The notes: generated by a model from the letters alone, not told the origin. A stretch of 64,000 nt of DNA from Amphibacillus cookii (GCF_016908375.1 NZ_JAFBDS010000009.1:1-64000); one strand, 5' to 3'. Positions 9,166 through 18,064 are shown, counted from the stretch's first letter. A program made the numbers and translations.

Positions 9166-9639
9166 TTAATTCCTTTGTGACGCAATTGTCTCAACGACTT
9201 CTTCAAGTGTCATATCTCTACTAAGTTCAAATTGCCCAACTTGAATATTGTTCCCATAACCATGCTCGGATAGATAATCGGTAAATTCACTACGACTATC
9301 AATAAGATTAGCTACAATAAGGTAATCAGCAACCTGTGATATGGTCATACCTGATTCGATCGTTAATATAAAGTGATTGCTCTCATCGTTTGCATTTGTA
9401 TCTTCATCTGTTTCATTATCTTCTTCGACCTGATCATCTTCTGGTGCAATGTCTTCTTGAACAATAGGCTCTGAGTCAGCAATATAATATCCTGCTGTTT
9501 CTAAAGCATCAATCATCTCTTGCTCTGACATATCCACTTCAATAACCTCGGGCTCATCATCTTCTAGATAATATTGATAACCAATAACAAGTGTAGCCGT
9601 TAGTAAGCCAAGCGCAAATGTTCGTAACGTATGTTTCAT
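9166..9639 (-). CDS. Membrane-anchored acidic protein with MltG (YceG)-like N-domain fold only
   Basis: 157 residues: an N-terminal hydrophobic segment (about 7-22), a highly acidic linker (about 26-85), and a C-terminal region FILTIESGMTISQVADYLIVANLI...FELSRDMTLEEVVETI. That region resembles the LysM-like substrate-binding subdomain of the endolytic transglycosylase MltG/YceG. The MltG catalytic domain is absent. A short secreted cell-wall-associated role is plausible but unproven. Start ATG has GAGGGG upstream on the minus strand. It follows the 118-residue gene by 11 bases, so the two are probably co-transcribed. Confidence 0.6.
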   Translation of the reverse strand: MKHTLRTFALGLLTATLVIGYQYYLEDDEPEVIEVDMSEQEMIDALETAGYYIADSEPIVQEDIAPEDDQVEEDNETDEDTNANDESNHFILTIESGMTISQVADYLIVANLIDSRSEFTDYLSEHGYGNNIQVGQFELSRDMTLEEVVETIASQRN

Positions 9640-9650
9640 AATAACCCCTC

Positions 9651-10007
9651 TTATTCCATGTTTGAATATTGACTGATGACAGATTCAATATCATATTCAC
9701 TAAGGTTTGTTTTTTCGCTGATTTCTGCAGCACTATAACCTTGTCTATACAATGTTTCAACTTGTTTTACGAGGCTGGATTTATTAGAAGCCTGTTTATT
9801 AAAATCAGTGATATTAATTTCACTTGGTAATAATTCTTCTTCTAAAATTTTAATTTTTTTCTTTATTTGATAATTGTCTTGCAAATTAGACAATGAAAGT
9901 TGTTCAATTTGATGTTCAAGCTTTTTAAATTTATCTTGTGTAAAGAAAGAAATAATAAATAAGCTAACAGCTACAATAAGTAGTCCTATAATCGTATAAA
10001 TCATCAT
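9651..10007 (-). CDS. Small membrane protein with coiled coil and C-terminal HTH-like segment
   Basis: 118 residues. An N-terminal membrane helix (about 3-22) is followed by a coiled-coil stretch (25-60). The C-terminal segment (VKQVETLYRQGYSAAEISEKTNLSE then YDIESVISQY) has the spacing of a helix-turn-helix. This layout resembles Bacillus SwrB and other DUF2802-type proteins, but I cannot confirm the family. Two adjacent ATGs (10007 and 10004) follow a GGGGG site. It probably forms a two-gene operon with the MltG-like gene downstream. Confidence 0.6.
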   Translation of the reverse strand: MMIYTIIGLLIVAVSLFIISFFTQDKFKKLEHQIEQLSLSNLQDNYQIKKKIKILEEELLPSEINITDFNKQASNKSSLVKQVETLYRQGYSAAEISEKTNLSEYDIESVISQYSNME

Positions 10008-10089
10008 ATGCCCCCATTCTTTTCTATTATATAGTTATAACACATTTTTCGCTTTTGGAAAATGATAAGTTAAATTGCGTAAACTGACA

Positions 10090-10142
10090 CTTGAAAATTA
10101 AATTAATCTTTGATAATATAAACAAGTCTGAAAATGATTAAT
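10090..10142 (+). promoter_or_regulatory. Probable rpmG promoter with an operator-like dyad
   Basis: TTGAAA at 10090-10095, 17-base spacer, TAATAT at 10113-10118. Around the likely transcription start lies TGAAAATGATTAATA (10128-10142), an imperfect match to the 7-1-7 pattern bound by Fur-family regulators (Fur, Zur, PerR). Zinc-free L33 genes are often Zur-controlled, but the match is weak. Confidence 0.35.
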
Positions 10143-10180
10143 AATGATAACTGATAGTTGATAAGTTTGGAGGGATAATC

Positions 10181-10330
10181 ATGCGTGTAAATATCACACT
10201 TGCGTGTACTGAAACAGGCGATCGTAATTACATTACGACAAAAAATAAACGTACTAATCCAGAGCGTATTGAAATGAAGAAATATAGTCCGCGTTTGAAA
10301 AAGCATACGCTTCACCGTGAAACAAAATAA
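10181..10330 (+). CDS. rpmG: Ribosomal protein bL33, zinc-independent (C-minus) form
   Basis: 49 residues beginning [20 protein letters not shown] and ending [10 protein letters not shown], the classic bL33 sequence of the large ribosomal subunit. It has a single cysteine (C9), so it lacks the four-cysteine zinc site. Start ATG 10181 follows GGAGGGAT. The rpmG - 5-formyl-THF cyclo-ligase order is conserved with B. subtilis (rpmGA - yqgN). A hairpin terminator follows directly. Confidence 0.96.
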   Translation: MRVNITLACTETGDRNYITTKNKRTNPERIEMKKYSPRLKKHTLHRETK

Positions 10331-10336
10331 TTTTTA

Positions 10337-10371
10337 AAAAACTCTTATCTTTTATAGATAGGAGTTTTTTT
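10337..10371 (+). terminator. Terminator of rpmG
   Basis: Stem AAACTCTTATCT / AGATAGGAGTTT with a T-run of seven. Confidence 0.9.
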
Positions 10372-10439
10372 CAAGCTTTTCCATAGGACAAACTTCAACT
10401 AGAGATGTGACGCGATGATGGAGTGCTAGGAGGTAAATG

Positions 10440-10991
10440 ATGAAGCAATCAAAACAGTTTTTAAGAGCTAAATACTTAGATAAGCTAAAAAAAATGTCTG
10501 ACCATGATAGACAAAAAATAAATAAGCAGCTACAAAAATCGTTGTTTCAATGTGAGGAATGGCTTCATGCTAATATAATTGGGATTACGATTTCTCAAAC
10601 GCATGAATGGGAGACGTGGCCAATTATTGAACAAGCATGGTTAGAAAATAAGCAAGTCGCAGCTCCTAAATGTGATCCCGCGACAAAACAGTTGTCATTT
10701 TATCTGATTAACAGTAAACAAGATTTAGCTGTGCAGCACTATCGATTAATGGAACCTATTTCTGAACAAACCATTTATGTTCGCCCCAATGATTTAGATT
10801 TATTACTCGTGCCTGGTCTTGTATATGATCGAGACTATTATCGCATTGGCTACGGAGGCGGTTATTATGATCGTTTCTTGGCTAATTATCATCATTCCTC
10901 TATTAGTTTGGTTTGGCGTGAACAAATAGTGGACGAACTTCTTCACGAACCGTTTGATCAACCAGTGACGCATCTGATTATAGTAAATTAA
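10440..10991 (+). CDS. 5-formyltetrahydrofolate cyclo-ligase (YqgN)
   Basis: 183 residues. It catalyses ATP-dependent conversion of 5-formyl-THF to 5,10-methenyl-THF, in folate salvage. Family motifs seen are PKCDP (substrate region, near residue 75), LLVPGLVYD, and the nucleotide loop IGYGGGYYDRFL near residue 140. ATG 10440 is preferred because the TAGGAGG site lies 6 bases upstream; an ATG three bases earlier is too close. It overlaps by 4 bases, tail to tail, with the minus-strand gene that follows. folD, another C1-folate gene, is also in this window. Confidence 0.93.
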   Translation: MKQSKQFLRAKYLDKLKKMSDHDRQKINKQLQKSLFQCEEWLHANIIGITISQTHEWETWPIIEQAWLENKQVAAPKCDPATKQLSFYLINSKQDLAVQHYRLMEPISEQTIYVRPNDLDLLLVPGLVYDRDYYRIGYGGGYYDRFLANYHHSSISLVWREQIVDELLHEPFDQPVTHLIIVN

Positions 10992-11836
10992 CGAATACGC
11001 TGAATTAATTGTTGTTTCTCTCCATTTACGTCTTGGAATAAAACAAGTAGGTGATCGCCTTTTTTCTCAAGTAAGATTAATGGCACAAAACTCTCCTCAA
11101 TTTTTTGAGCCACTTTAAATGGCAGAATGTAATGCTTATATAAACCTTCCCACAATTGTGCAGTAACGCGTTTGGTCGTTTCTAAAGTTAATCCTGGTAG
11201 TGGATCGTGTTGATATGCTGTCCAATCCAGTAAAGGTATTTCATAATAGGCATTGCGATCGATATTAAAGTGATTTATCAAATGGGTCCAATGAAAATCA
11301 AGCTGTTGTGCAGTCGTGTGATTCAACGTACTTACCCAATGGTTGTCTTGCTCGGAATCTGGGACTTTAAATGCATAGGCTTTGTCAAATGGATCGTTAA
11401 TTACATAGATATGATCATTTGATAGTTGATGTATACTATTGATTTGGTCTGAATTTGTGTGAATTTCACTGTAATGGTAACTTATCGATTGAAAATATTG
11501 ATTATCATGTGTTTCAATACTGGCAGTTTGTTTAATATCGGTTGCGTCTTGAATCCATTTAGATTGAATGCCTTTAAGTTGTCCATTTTGAAATAGTAAG
11601 CTAGCATCATGTCTTAAAAAAACAGGCTCAGCGGTCTGAGAAGTTGTTTCCCAGATCAATAGTGGTTGGTCAGCGCCATTTTGAGATAGTGTTAGCGCTG
11701 TTTTTGTTTCTTCAAAAGTAGCTTGTTGATCAATCGGAAAATATTTCATTGTTTTATTTGTCGGTGATAAAAGCTGGTGAAAAAAAAACATGCTCACGAC
11801 AATAATAATTAATAGGGTTAACATTTTTTTATTCAT
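10988..11836 (-). CDS. Uncharacterised membrane-anchored protein
   Basis: 282 residues with one N-terminal hydrophobic segment (about 5-22, TLLIIIVVSMFFFHQLL), then a hydrophilic extracytoplasmic region rich in beta-forming and polar residues. I recognise no domain. It takes the place of yqgO/yqgP of B. subtilis and lies divergent to the SpoVAF-like gene, 108 bases away. A link to the spore is possible from position only. Start ATG follows GAGGTGG on the minus strand. The 3' end overlaps the cyclo-ligase gene by 4 bases. Confidence 0.7.
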   Translation of the reverse strand: MNKKMLTLLIIIVVSMFFFHQLLSPTNKTMKYFPIDQQATFEETKTALTLSQNGADQPLLIWETTSQTAEPVFLRHDASLLFQNGQLKGIQSKWIQDATDIKQTASIETHDNQYFQSISYHYSEIHTNSDQINSIHQLSNDHIYVINDPFDKAYAFKVPDSEQDNHWVSTLNHTTAQQLDFHWTHLINHFNIDRNAYYEIPLLDWTAYQHDPLPGLTLETTKRVTAQLWEGLYKHYILPFKVAQKIEESFVPLILLEKKGDHLLVLFQDVNGEKQQLIQRIR

Positions 11837-11944
11837 TGCGGTTCCACCTCGTTATCATTAAACATAATACTGCTGCTGTTTATATACCTATGTATGAAGT
11901 CTTAACTTTAGTATAGGCTAATGAATAAGAGGTAGGTGAGATGA

Positions 11945-13396
11945 TTGAGAAGGGATAAATCGACTACATATACGAACCAAATAAAGTATTTAACAGATGA
12001 GTTAGCTGTTGACAAGAGTTTTGACTTGGTTAAGCTAGAATTAAATTATGCTAATCGTGACATGTGTTTGTTCTTAGTAGATGGTTTTGTTAAAGATGAA
12101 GTGTTAATGTTTTTAATGCATTTTCTGTCTGAATTAACAGAAGGTGAATTAGAAGTGAATGGGCTAACCAAACTCATGAAACGCTATATTCCATATGCAG
12201 AAATTGAAAAAGAAAGCGATCTTGATGTAGTCATTGATCAGATTTTATCTGGACCAGTAGCTTTAATAGTAGAGGGATTTCAATCTGCTATTTTAATTGA
12301 TACCCGTACTTATCCGGCTAGAGGACCAGAAGAACCCGATCTTGAAAGAGTAGTCAGAGGTTCAAGAGATGGCTATGTTGAAACGATTGTTTTTAATACA
12401 GCGCTAACAAGAAGGCGTATTCGAGATCGCTCCCTTCGAATGGTCTATCTTCAAATAGGAAAACGATCAAAATCTGATGTGTGTATCTGTTATTTGAGTG
12501 ATATTGCAGATATAGGAAAAGTAAATCTTATTGAACAACATCTTAAAGAAATTGACGTAGATGGATTACCAATGGCAGAAAAAACGATTGAAGAGTTCTT
12601 GGCAGGCCAATTTTGGAATCCATATCCGACGATTCGTTACACAGAAAGACCTGATACAGCGGCCGCGCATTTATATGAAGGACATATTATTCTTATTGTA
12701 GATGGCTCACCAAGTGTAATGATCTTACCAGCAACTTTTTGGCATCATTTAGAACACGCTGAGGAATATAGACAAAAACCTTCTATTGGCGCTTATTTAA
12801 GAGGGGTGCGATTTATAGCAGTATTAGCCGCATTGTTCTTATTACCTCTATATTATTTATTATCTATTAACCCCTCATTAGTTCCTCAGCAACTTGATTT
12901 TATTGGTCCAGATGACCATGGGGCGGTTCCGCTCATTGGTCAGTTTATCATTGCGGAGGTAGGCATTGATGTTTTAAGAATGGCTGCGATTCACACACCA
13001 TCAGCTTTAGCTACCGCATTAGGTTTAGTTGCAGCGATTATGATCGGAGAAGTAGCGGTGGAAGTGGGCTTGTTTTCAAGTGAAGTGGTGCTCTATATTG
13101 CGATTGCTGCAATGGGTACATTTTGTACGCCAAGTTACGAGATGTCATTAGCCAACCGAATCACGAGATTATTTTTACTGATTACAACAGCAATATTTGG
13201 AGTCTCTGGTTATGTTATTGGTGTGACGTCATGGTTATTACTTCTTACACAGATGAAAACATTTAAAACCGGATACTTATGGCCGTTTATACCATTTTCG
13301 TTAAAAGCTTTATTAAATGTATGGGTTCGATTACCTATACCATTTAAAAAATATCGCCCCTCTTTTCTCGACCCACAAGATATAGATCGGTCTTAA
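11945..13396 (+). CDS. GerA-family spore protein, SpoVAF-like
   Basis: 483 residues. The soluble N-terminal half (1-280) carries the GerA-family stretch RTYPARGPEEPDLERVVRGSR, followed by a conserved segment up to TRRRIRD. The C-terminal half has about five membrane helices (290-450). Length and sequence fit SpoVAF better than GerAA. SpoVAF-type proteins sit in the inner spore membrane and assist germination. The start is TTG 11945, directly after an in-frame TGA, with AGGTGAG upstream. It stands alone here, not in a spoVA operon. The exact paralogue is uncertain. Confidence 0.85.
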   Translation: MRRDKSTTYTNQIKYLTDELAVDKSFDLVKLELNYANRDMCLFLVDGFVKDEVLMFLMHFLSELTEGELEVNGLTKLMKRYIPYAEIEKESDLDVVIDQILSGPVALIVEGFQSAILIDTRTYPARGPEEPDLERVVRGSRDGYVETIVFNTALTRRRIRDRSLRMVYLQIGKRSKSDVCICYLSDIADIGKVNLIEQHLKEIDVDGLPMAEKTIEEFLAGQFWNPYPTIRYTERPDTAAAHLYEGHIILIVDGSPSVMILPATFWHHLEHAEEYRQKPSIGAYLRGVRFIAVLAALFLLPLYYLLSINPSLVPQQLDFIGPDDHGAVPLIGQFIIAEVGIDVLRMAAIHTPSALATALGLVAAIMIGEVAVEVGLFSSEVVLYIAIAAMGTFCTPSYEMSLANRITRLFLLITTAIFGVSGYVIGVTSWLLLLTQMKTFKTGYLWPFIPFSLKALLNVWVRLPIPFKKYRPSFLDPQDIDRS

Positions 13397-13406
13397 CATA
13401 TAAACC

Positions 13407-13620
13407 CCCAGTATAAGTGGAGATAAGCAAGGAGTGAGACTTCTGCGGGAATAGGATGAGCTGAAGATCCACTTGAGGCGTGAGCTTTGCTTCACACAGT
13501 GGAATATTAGACTAAACCCGTCACCTCGTGTGACAACGTCTAATTGACCTACATCCTGTAGGCCCGAGGCCATCCCAACGAAAAGCGAATCCATTGTTTT
13601 TCGGAACGAAACAACGTTCT
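13407..13620 (+). repeat. Repeat II remnant interrupted by Repeat I modules
   Basis: Outer parts (TGAGACTTCTGCGGGAATAG and GAGCTGAAGATCCA at 13458-13471; AAAGCGAATCCATTG further on) belong to Repeat II, also seen at 63243-63544. Inside, 13508-13565 carries Repeat I modules: GTCAC-CTCGT-GTGAC (13520-13534) and CCTACA-TCC-TGTAGG. It occupies the first part of a gap of about 530 bases. The rest of the gap (13621-13927) is AT-rich and shows nothing else I can name. Confidence 0.6.
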
Positions 13621-13927
13621 AAACATATTAAACGTATGAGAAGGTCGCAGGCGGACACATCCATGCAGAGATAAAATCAATAAGCCTATTGAATACCGCG
13701 TCTAGTGAACACGATCAAGGTTGAATGACTATTTTCAGTGTGCGGAAGTTGAGATGTTAAGAAAAAATAAACAAAAGCAATAAGATACGAAATCAAAATC
13801 TTTGCTAATTTCATTTATTTAGTTAAGCATTGTTTCGATGGTTAAAATTTAAGTTATGAAAACGTTGAAAATAATTTACAATTCGTTTATAGTTAAAGCA
13901 ATTGCTTTATTTAGATTAGGGATTAGC

Positions 13928-14113
13928 ATGGAATCGTATCAAGATGTGAAACGCTTTTTACTTAAATTCGGTATCATTATCTACATCGGAAATAAACACA
14001 CAGAAATTGAACTTAGTTTAATAGAGATTGAAGCTTTATGAGATGAAAGTGTTATTAGTGAATCTTATTATGTAAAGATTAGTAAAATTTTAATGCATGA
14101 ATTAGAAAATTAA
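13928..14113 (+). pseudogene. yqgQ: yqgQ (DUF910) interrupted by an in-frame TGA
   Basis: From ATG 13928 the frame reads MESYQDVKRFLLKFGIIIYI, continues GNKHTEIELSLIEIEAL, then TGA at 14039-14041, then DESVISESYYVKISK and ILMHELEN before TAA at 14111. The two halves together match the small YqgQ family in order and length (about 62 codons). Position just upstream of glcK is also that of B. subtilis yqgQ. The TGA falls where the family usually has a tyrosine after 'EL'. Either the gene is broken, the TGA is read through, or there is a sequence error. Confidence 0.7.
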
Positions 14114-14134
14114 GGGTTAATAGGAGTGATTCTA

Positions 14135-15094
14135 ATGAGCAAATATTTAATTGGTGTAGATATTGGTGGGACAACAGTAAAAATTGGAATTATTAGTACC
14201 ACAGGAGAGATCATAGATAAATGGGAAATTGCTACGAACAAAGGGGCAATGGCAGATAGAATTCCAAACGATATTTGGGATGCGATTACGGACAAGCTTG
14301 CGATACACCAAATAGAAAAACAGCAAATACTTGGGATTGGCGCGGGCGCTCCTGGTTTTGTTGTGGCAGATAGTGGTGATATTGCAGAGGCTGTTAATTT
14401 AGGTTGGCGCGACTTTCCTTTAGGACGAATTTTAACTGATTTATCAGGGTTACCCGTGTATGTCGATAATGATGCCAATATAGCTGCTCTTGGGGAGAAC
14501 TGGCTAGGTTCAGGACAGTTAGCTGATCATCTAATTGCTATTACATTAGGGACGGGCGTTGGTGGAGGTATTATCGTAGATGGTAAAATTGTCAGTGGTG
14601 TTAATGGGACTGCTGGCGAAATCGGCCATATGACAATAGAAAGAGATGGCGCCCCATGTAATTGTGGTCGTCGAGGTTGTTTAGAAACAATTGCTTCTGC
14701 AACGGGGATTGCAAGAATTGCTACTGAAAAAGTTAAAAAAACAAAGCACTCAACTTTGACAAATATTTTAAAAGAGAATAAAATATTAACTGCTAAAAAT
14801 GTTTTTGAAGCAGCGGCACAAGGTGACCCATGTGCAAACGAAGTAATTACTGAAGTGGTTGATGTGCTCGCATTTGCTATCTCTAATGTTGCTACTGTTA
14901 TAAATCCCTCGAAGATTGTTATTGGCGGTGGTGTATCTAAAGCTGGTGATCAACTGTTAATTCCGTTGAAAAATGCATATCAACGCTATGCATTACCACG
15001 CATTAGTGAAGGCAGTACATTTGCAATAGCGACATTAGGTAATGATGCTGGTATAATTGGTGCGGCTTTTTTAGTGAAGCAACATCAATCTTGA
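14135..15094 (+). CDS. glcK: Glucokinase, ROK family
   Basis: 319 residues from ATG 14135 (TAGGAG site 8 bases upstream; an earlier GTG at 14126 overlaps the site). It phosphorylates glucose with ATP in the cytoplasm. Motifs: phosphate-binding GVDIGGTTVKIG at the N-terminus, catalytic aspartate in VDNDAN, ROK signature with the zinc motif CNCGRRGCLE near residue 175, and EIGHM histidine ligand just before it. It follows yqgQ by 21 bases, as in B. subtilis (yqgQ-glcK), where yqgS comes next just as the LTA synthase-like gene does here. Confidence 0.96.
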   Translation: MSKYLIGVDIGGTTVKIGIISTTGEIIDKWEIATNKGAMADRIPNDIWDAITDKLAIHQIEKQQILGIGAGAPGFVVADSGDIAEAVNLGWRDFPLGRILTDLSGLPVYVDNDANIAALGENWLGSGQLADHLIAITLGTGVGGGIIVDGKIVSGVNGTAGEIGHMTIERDGAPCNCGRRGCLETIASATGIARIATEKVKKTKHSTLTNILKENKILTAKNVFEAAAQGDPCANEVITEVVDVLAFAISNVATVINPSKIVIGGGVSKAGDQLLIPLKNAYQRYALPRISEGSTFAIATLGNDAGIIGAAFLVKQHQS

Positions 15095-15261
15095 GGCATA
15101 CAATACAAATAAACTAGTTAAAGATGTAACTATTATATAAATTTTTACGTCTAATGGTTTAGTAGGTTTTAAAAAAAGCAAGTTGAGTTATTAATATATT
15201 TAGATCAAATCTTTAACTGAGTTTAATATAAAGTTTAGTTTAAGGTTTAAGGGAGGACGAA

Positions 15262-17160
15262 ATGATGTTCTTAAAGAACAAACACATAAATTTATATGTG
15301 GTGGCAAGTTTATTATTCGGAGCCAAAACATATATGATTTACCGCTTTTTCTTCAATATTGATTTGGAAAATGTCATGCAAGAATTTATTCTCTTCATTA
15401 ACCCATTTGTAACTGCATTCTTGTTTTTCTCATTAAGTGTGTGGATGAAGGAAAAGAATCAATTGCGTTATATACGTTATATGGCTTTAATAGGAACCTT
15501 AATTTTATATTTTAATATATTATTTTATCGAAGTTTTGGAGACTTTGTAACGATTCCTATCCTTTTTCAAGGAAGTAATGCCGCTGATTTAGGATCCAGT
15601 GTGCTAGCCTTAGCGGAAATGATTGATTTTCTAGTATTTATCGATCTTGCATTAATTTGGTATTTAACAACACGTAGAGACCTTAATTTAACTGTAGAAT
15701 TTCCTAAAAAGAAGAAGCTGTTAGTACTTAGTATGTCAATCGCTTTTTTACTTGGAAACTACATTTTGGCTGAAATTGAAAGACCACAATTATTGCAACG
15801 TGGCTTTGATCGCGAGTATTTAGTGAAGAATATAGGTCTGTTCAATTTTCATATTTACGATGTTGTGCAACAATCTCGCTCACAGGCGCAACGTGTGTTT
15901 GCCGATGGCAATGAACTCTCTGATATTTTAACCCATGTTGATAATTACACAACTGATAATGAAATAACTGATATGTTCGGCATTGCTGAAGATAAAAATG
16001 TCATTTTTATTACGCTAGAGTCTCTGCAAACATTTGTAATTAACAACACACTTCATGGGGAAGAGGTTACCCCGTTCTTAAATAGTTTAATTGATGAGAG
16101 TTACTATTTTGAAAATTTCTATCATCAAACTGAACAAGGAAAAACAGCAGATTCAGAATTTATTATGGAGAATTCATTATATGCTTTGCCTAGTGGTGCA
16201 GCCTATTTCACACACAGTAGTAATGCCTATAATTCCACACCACAAATACTAGCTGAAAATGGTTATAAATCAGCTGTCTTTCATGCTAACAATGGGAGTT
16301 TCTGGAATAGAAATAGTATGTACGATAATTTAGGAATTGATCAATTTTATGATATCGATGCCTATGAAGTTAATGATGAAAATAGTGTAGGTTGGGGATT
16401 AAAAGATAAGTCATTTTTCGAACAATCAATGAAGTATTTAACTTCATTGCCGGAACCTTATTATGCTCGATTTATCACCTTAACTAATCATCATCCATTT
16501 GATTTGGATGAAGAAGATGCAACGATTGATCAATTTGATTCAAACTCTCGTACATTGAATCAGTATTTCCAAACGGTAAGGTACATGGATGAAGCAATTG
16601 AAGAATTTTTTGATCATCTGAAGGAATCTGGTGTATATGATGATTCTATTATTGTGATGATGGGGGATCATTATGGAATTAGTGATTTTCACAATCGTGC
16701 GATGGCAACCTATCTAGATAAAGATGAAATAAATGGATATGATCACGTTCAATTACAACGTGTTCCACTCTACATTCATATCCCTGATCAAGAAGGAGAA
16801 GTTATTTCTGACATTGCCGGCCAAGTCGATGTTAAACCTACATTAATGCATTTATTAGGTGTTGATGATTCAAGCGATATTAGTTTTGGTACAAATTTAT
16901 TTGGACCAAATCGAAAAGAATTTGTTGCACTCCGAGATGGTAGCTTCATAACAGACGATTATGTTTATACAAGTGGTGTTTGTTATGATCGCGAAACAGG
17001 TGAGGAATTGGGTGTTGAAATGACCGGGCGTGTTAGTAATGAAGATACGGAAGAGACCGCTTGTACGCCATTGATTGAAGAAGTCGAACAAGAGATGTCT
17101 TATTCTGATAAAATTATTTATGGGGATCTATTCCGATTCCATGATTTTTCTAATGAATGA
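15262..17160 (+). CDS. Lipoteichoic acid synthase family protein (LtaS/YqgS-like)
   Basis: 632 residues. Five membrane helices in residues 10-180 are followed by an extracellular sulfatase-fold domain. The catalytic threonine lies in QGKTADSEF (T295). Metal ligands appear in ITLESLQ, TNHHPF and MGDHYG. These enzymes polymerise glycerol phosphate from phosphatidylglycerol onto a glycolipid anchor. By position (after glcK) it matches yqgS, one of the four B. subtilis LtaS paralogues. Whether it is the main LTA synthase or a primase-like paralogue cannot be told. Starts ATG 15262 or 15265 share the GGGAGGAC site. Confidence 0.93.
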   Translation: MMFLKNKHINLYVVASLLFGAKTYMIYRFFFNIDLENVMQEFILFINPFVTAFLFFSLSVWMKEKNQLRYIRYMALIGTLILYFNILFYRSFGDFVTIPILFQGSNAADLGSSVLALAEMIDFLVFIDLALIWYLTTRRDLNLTVEFPKKKKLLVLSMSIAFLLGNYILAEIERPQLLQRGFDREYLVKNIGLFNFHIYDVVQQSRSQAQRVFADGNELSDILTHVDNYTTDNEITDMFGIAEDKNVIFITLESLQTFVINNTLHGEEVTPFLNSLIDESYYFENFYHQTEQGKTADSEFIMENSLYALPSGAAYFTHSSNAYNSTPQILAENGYKSAVFHANNGSFWNRNSMYDNLGIDQFYDIDAYEVNDENSVGWGLKDKSFFEQSMKYLTSLPEPYYARFITLTNHHPFDLDEEDATIDQFDSNSRTLNQYFQTVRYMDEAIEEFFDHLKESGVYDDSIIVMMGDHYGISDFHNRAMATYLDKDEINGYDHVQLQRVPLYIHIPDQEGEVISDIAGQVDVKPTLMHLLGVDDSSDISFGTNLFGPNRKEFVALRDGSFITDDYVYTSGVCYDRETGEELGVEMTGRVSNEDTEETACTPLIEEVEQEMSYSDKIIYGDLFRFHDFSNE

Positions 17161-17161
17161 T

Positions 17162-17193
17162 AAAGAGCTCCTTGTTGATCAAGGAGCTCTTTA
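17162..17193 (+). terminator. Terminator of the LTA synthase gene
   Basis: Stem AAAGAGCTCCTTG / CAAGGAGCTCTTT with a five-base loop; only three T at the end. Confidence 0.8.
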
Positions 17194-17238
17194 ACGTGAG
17201 TTGATCAGCCAATAGGGTCAGAAACAGTATAGTTTATC

Positions 17239-17387
17239 TATCACAGATAAACGTCCGTAAAACGCCCACCTCAAAATAGTAGCGCTCATCCATTAAGTTG
17301 GGAGATAACGGACGATAATCCTGATTCACTCAACGACCAATTAGTGGGAGAAGAACGAAAACCCTTACTGATTTAGGGCGTTTTATA
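17239..17387 (+). repeat. Repeat I copy B (short form)
   Basis: Head hairpin CGTCCGT (17252-17258) / ACGGACG (17308-17314), with inner CCCACCT / AGTTGGG. A reduced tail hairpin (AATTAGTGGG ... CCCTTACTGATT) has none of the middle modules. It ends GGCGTTTTATATT, 31 bases before the yqgX start. Confidence 0.8.
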
Positions 17388-17418
17388 TTAATGGATTTTA
17401 GATAAGGAGTGACTTTCA

Positions 17419-18042
17419 ATGCATGTAGAGACGATGTCATTAGGGCAATTAGGAACAAATGGCTATATCATCTATCAAGATGATCAAGCTATTATTATAG
17501 ATCCGGGTGCCGAAGCAGAACGGATTCGAGCTTTTATTACTAAAGAAGCGTTGAATCCAATTGCCATTTTATTAACACACGCCCATTTTGATCACATTGG
17601 TGCGGTAGATGAAATACGAGATACATACAGTATTCCTGTTTACTTGCATGAATCAGAGGCAGAATGGTTAACGGATCCGTCTTTGAATAGCTCGAAATAT
17701 TTCCCATTAGGAGAGATCACTGCTAGGCCAGCAGATGGTTATTTTAAAATAGGGAAGATGGTTATAGGTTCATTTAAATTTGAAGTAGTACACACACCGG
17801 GGCATTCACCGGGTGGGGTGTCATTTATATTCGAAACAGACCAATTAGCATTTGTTGGTGATTGTTTGTTTAGGATGGGTATTGGACGAACAGATTTACC
17901 TGGCGGTGACCATGTCACATTAATCGATTCTGTTCGAAATAAAATATATCGACTAGATGCTAATTACAAGGTACTATCAGGTCATGGTCCTGAAACAACG
18001 ATTGGCTATGAAAAGGTGCACAATCCTTTCGTAACATTATAA
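17419..18042 (+). CDS. Metallo-beta-lactamase fold hydrolase, YqgX (glyoxalase II-like)
   Basis: 207 residues. A cytoplasmic binuclear zinc hydrolase: THAHFDHIG (near 55-63), HTPGHSPG (near 125-132), GDCLFRMGIGRTDLPGG, and C-terminal SGHGPETTIG supply the metal ligands. It is shorter than classical glyoxalase II and matches the bacterial YqgX/GloC type, which hydrolyses thioesters of small thiols. Start ATG 17419 follows AAGGAGTGA. It lies tail to tail with the comG operon, the same neighbour as in B. subtilis. Confidence 0.9.
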   Translation: MHVETMSLGQLGTNGYIIYQDDQAIIIDPGAEAERIRAFITKEALNPIAILLTHAHFDHIGAVDEIRDTYSIPVYLHESEAEWLTDPSLNSSKYFPLGEITARPADGYFKIGKMVIGSFKFEVVHTPGHSPGGVSFIFETDQLAFVGDCLFRMGIGRTDLPGGDHVTLIDSVRNKIYRLDANYKVLSGHGPETTIGYEKVHNPFVTL

Positions 18043-18064
18043 TTTAGTTGAAAGTCATATTCTT

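Noticed and set aside
13331-13594. Minus-strand open frame of 87 codons across the 3' end of the SpoVAF-like gene
   Set aside because: It runs through repeat sequence and the antisense of a real gene, without a start signal.
14039-14041. TGA in yqgQ as selenocysteine
   Set aside because: The family has no cysteine or selenocysteine role there, and no SECIS-like hairpin follows.
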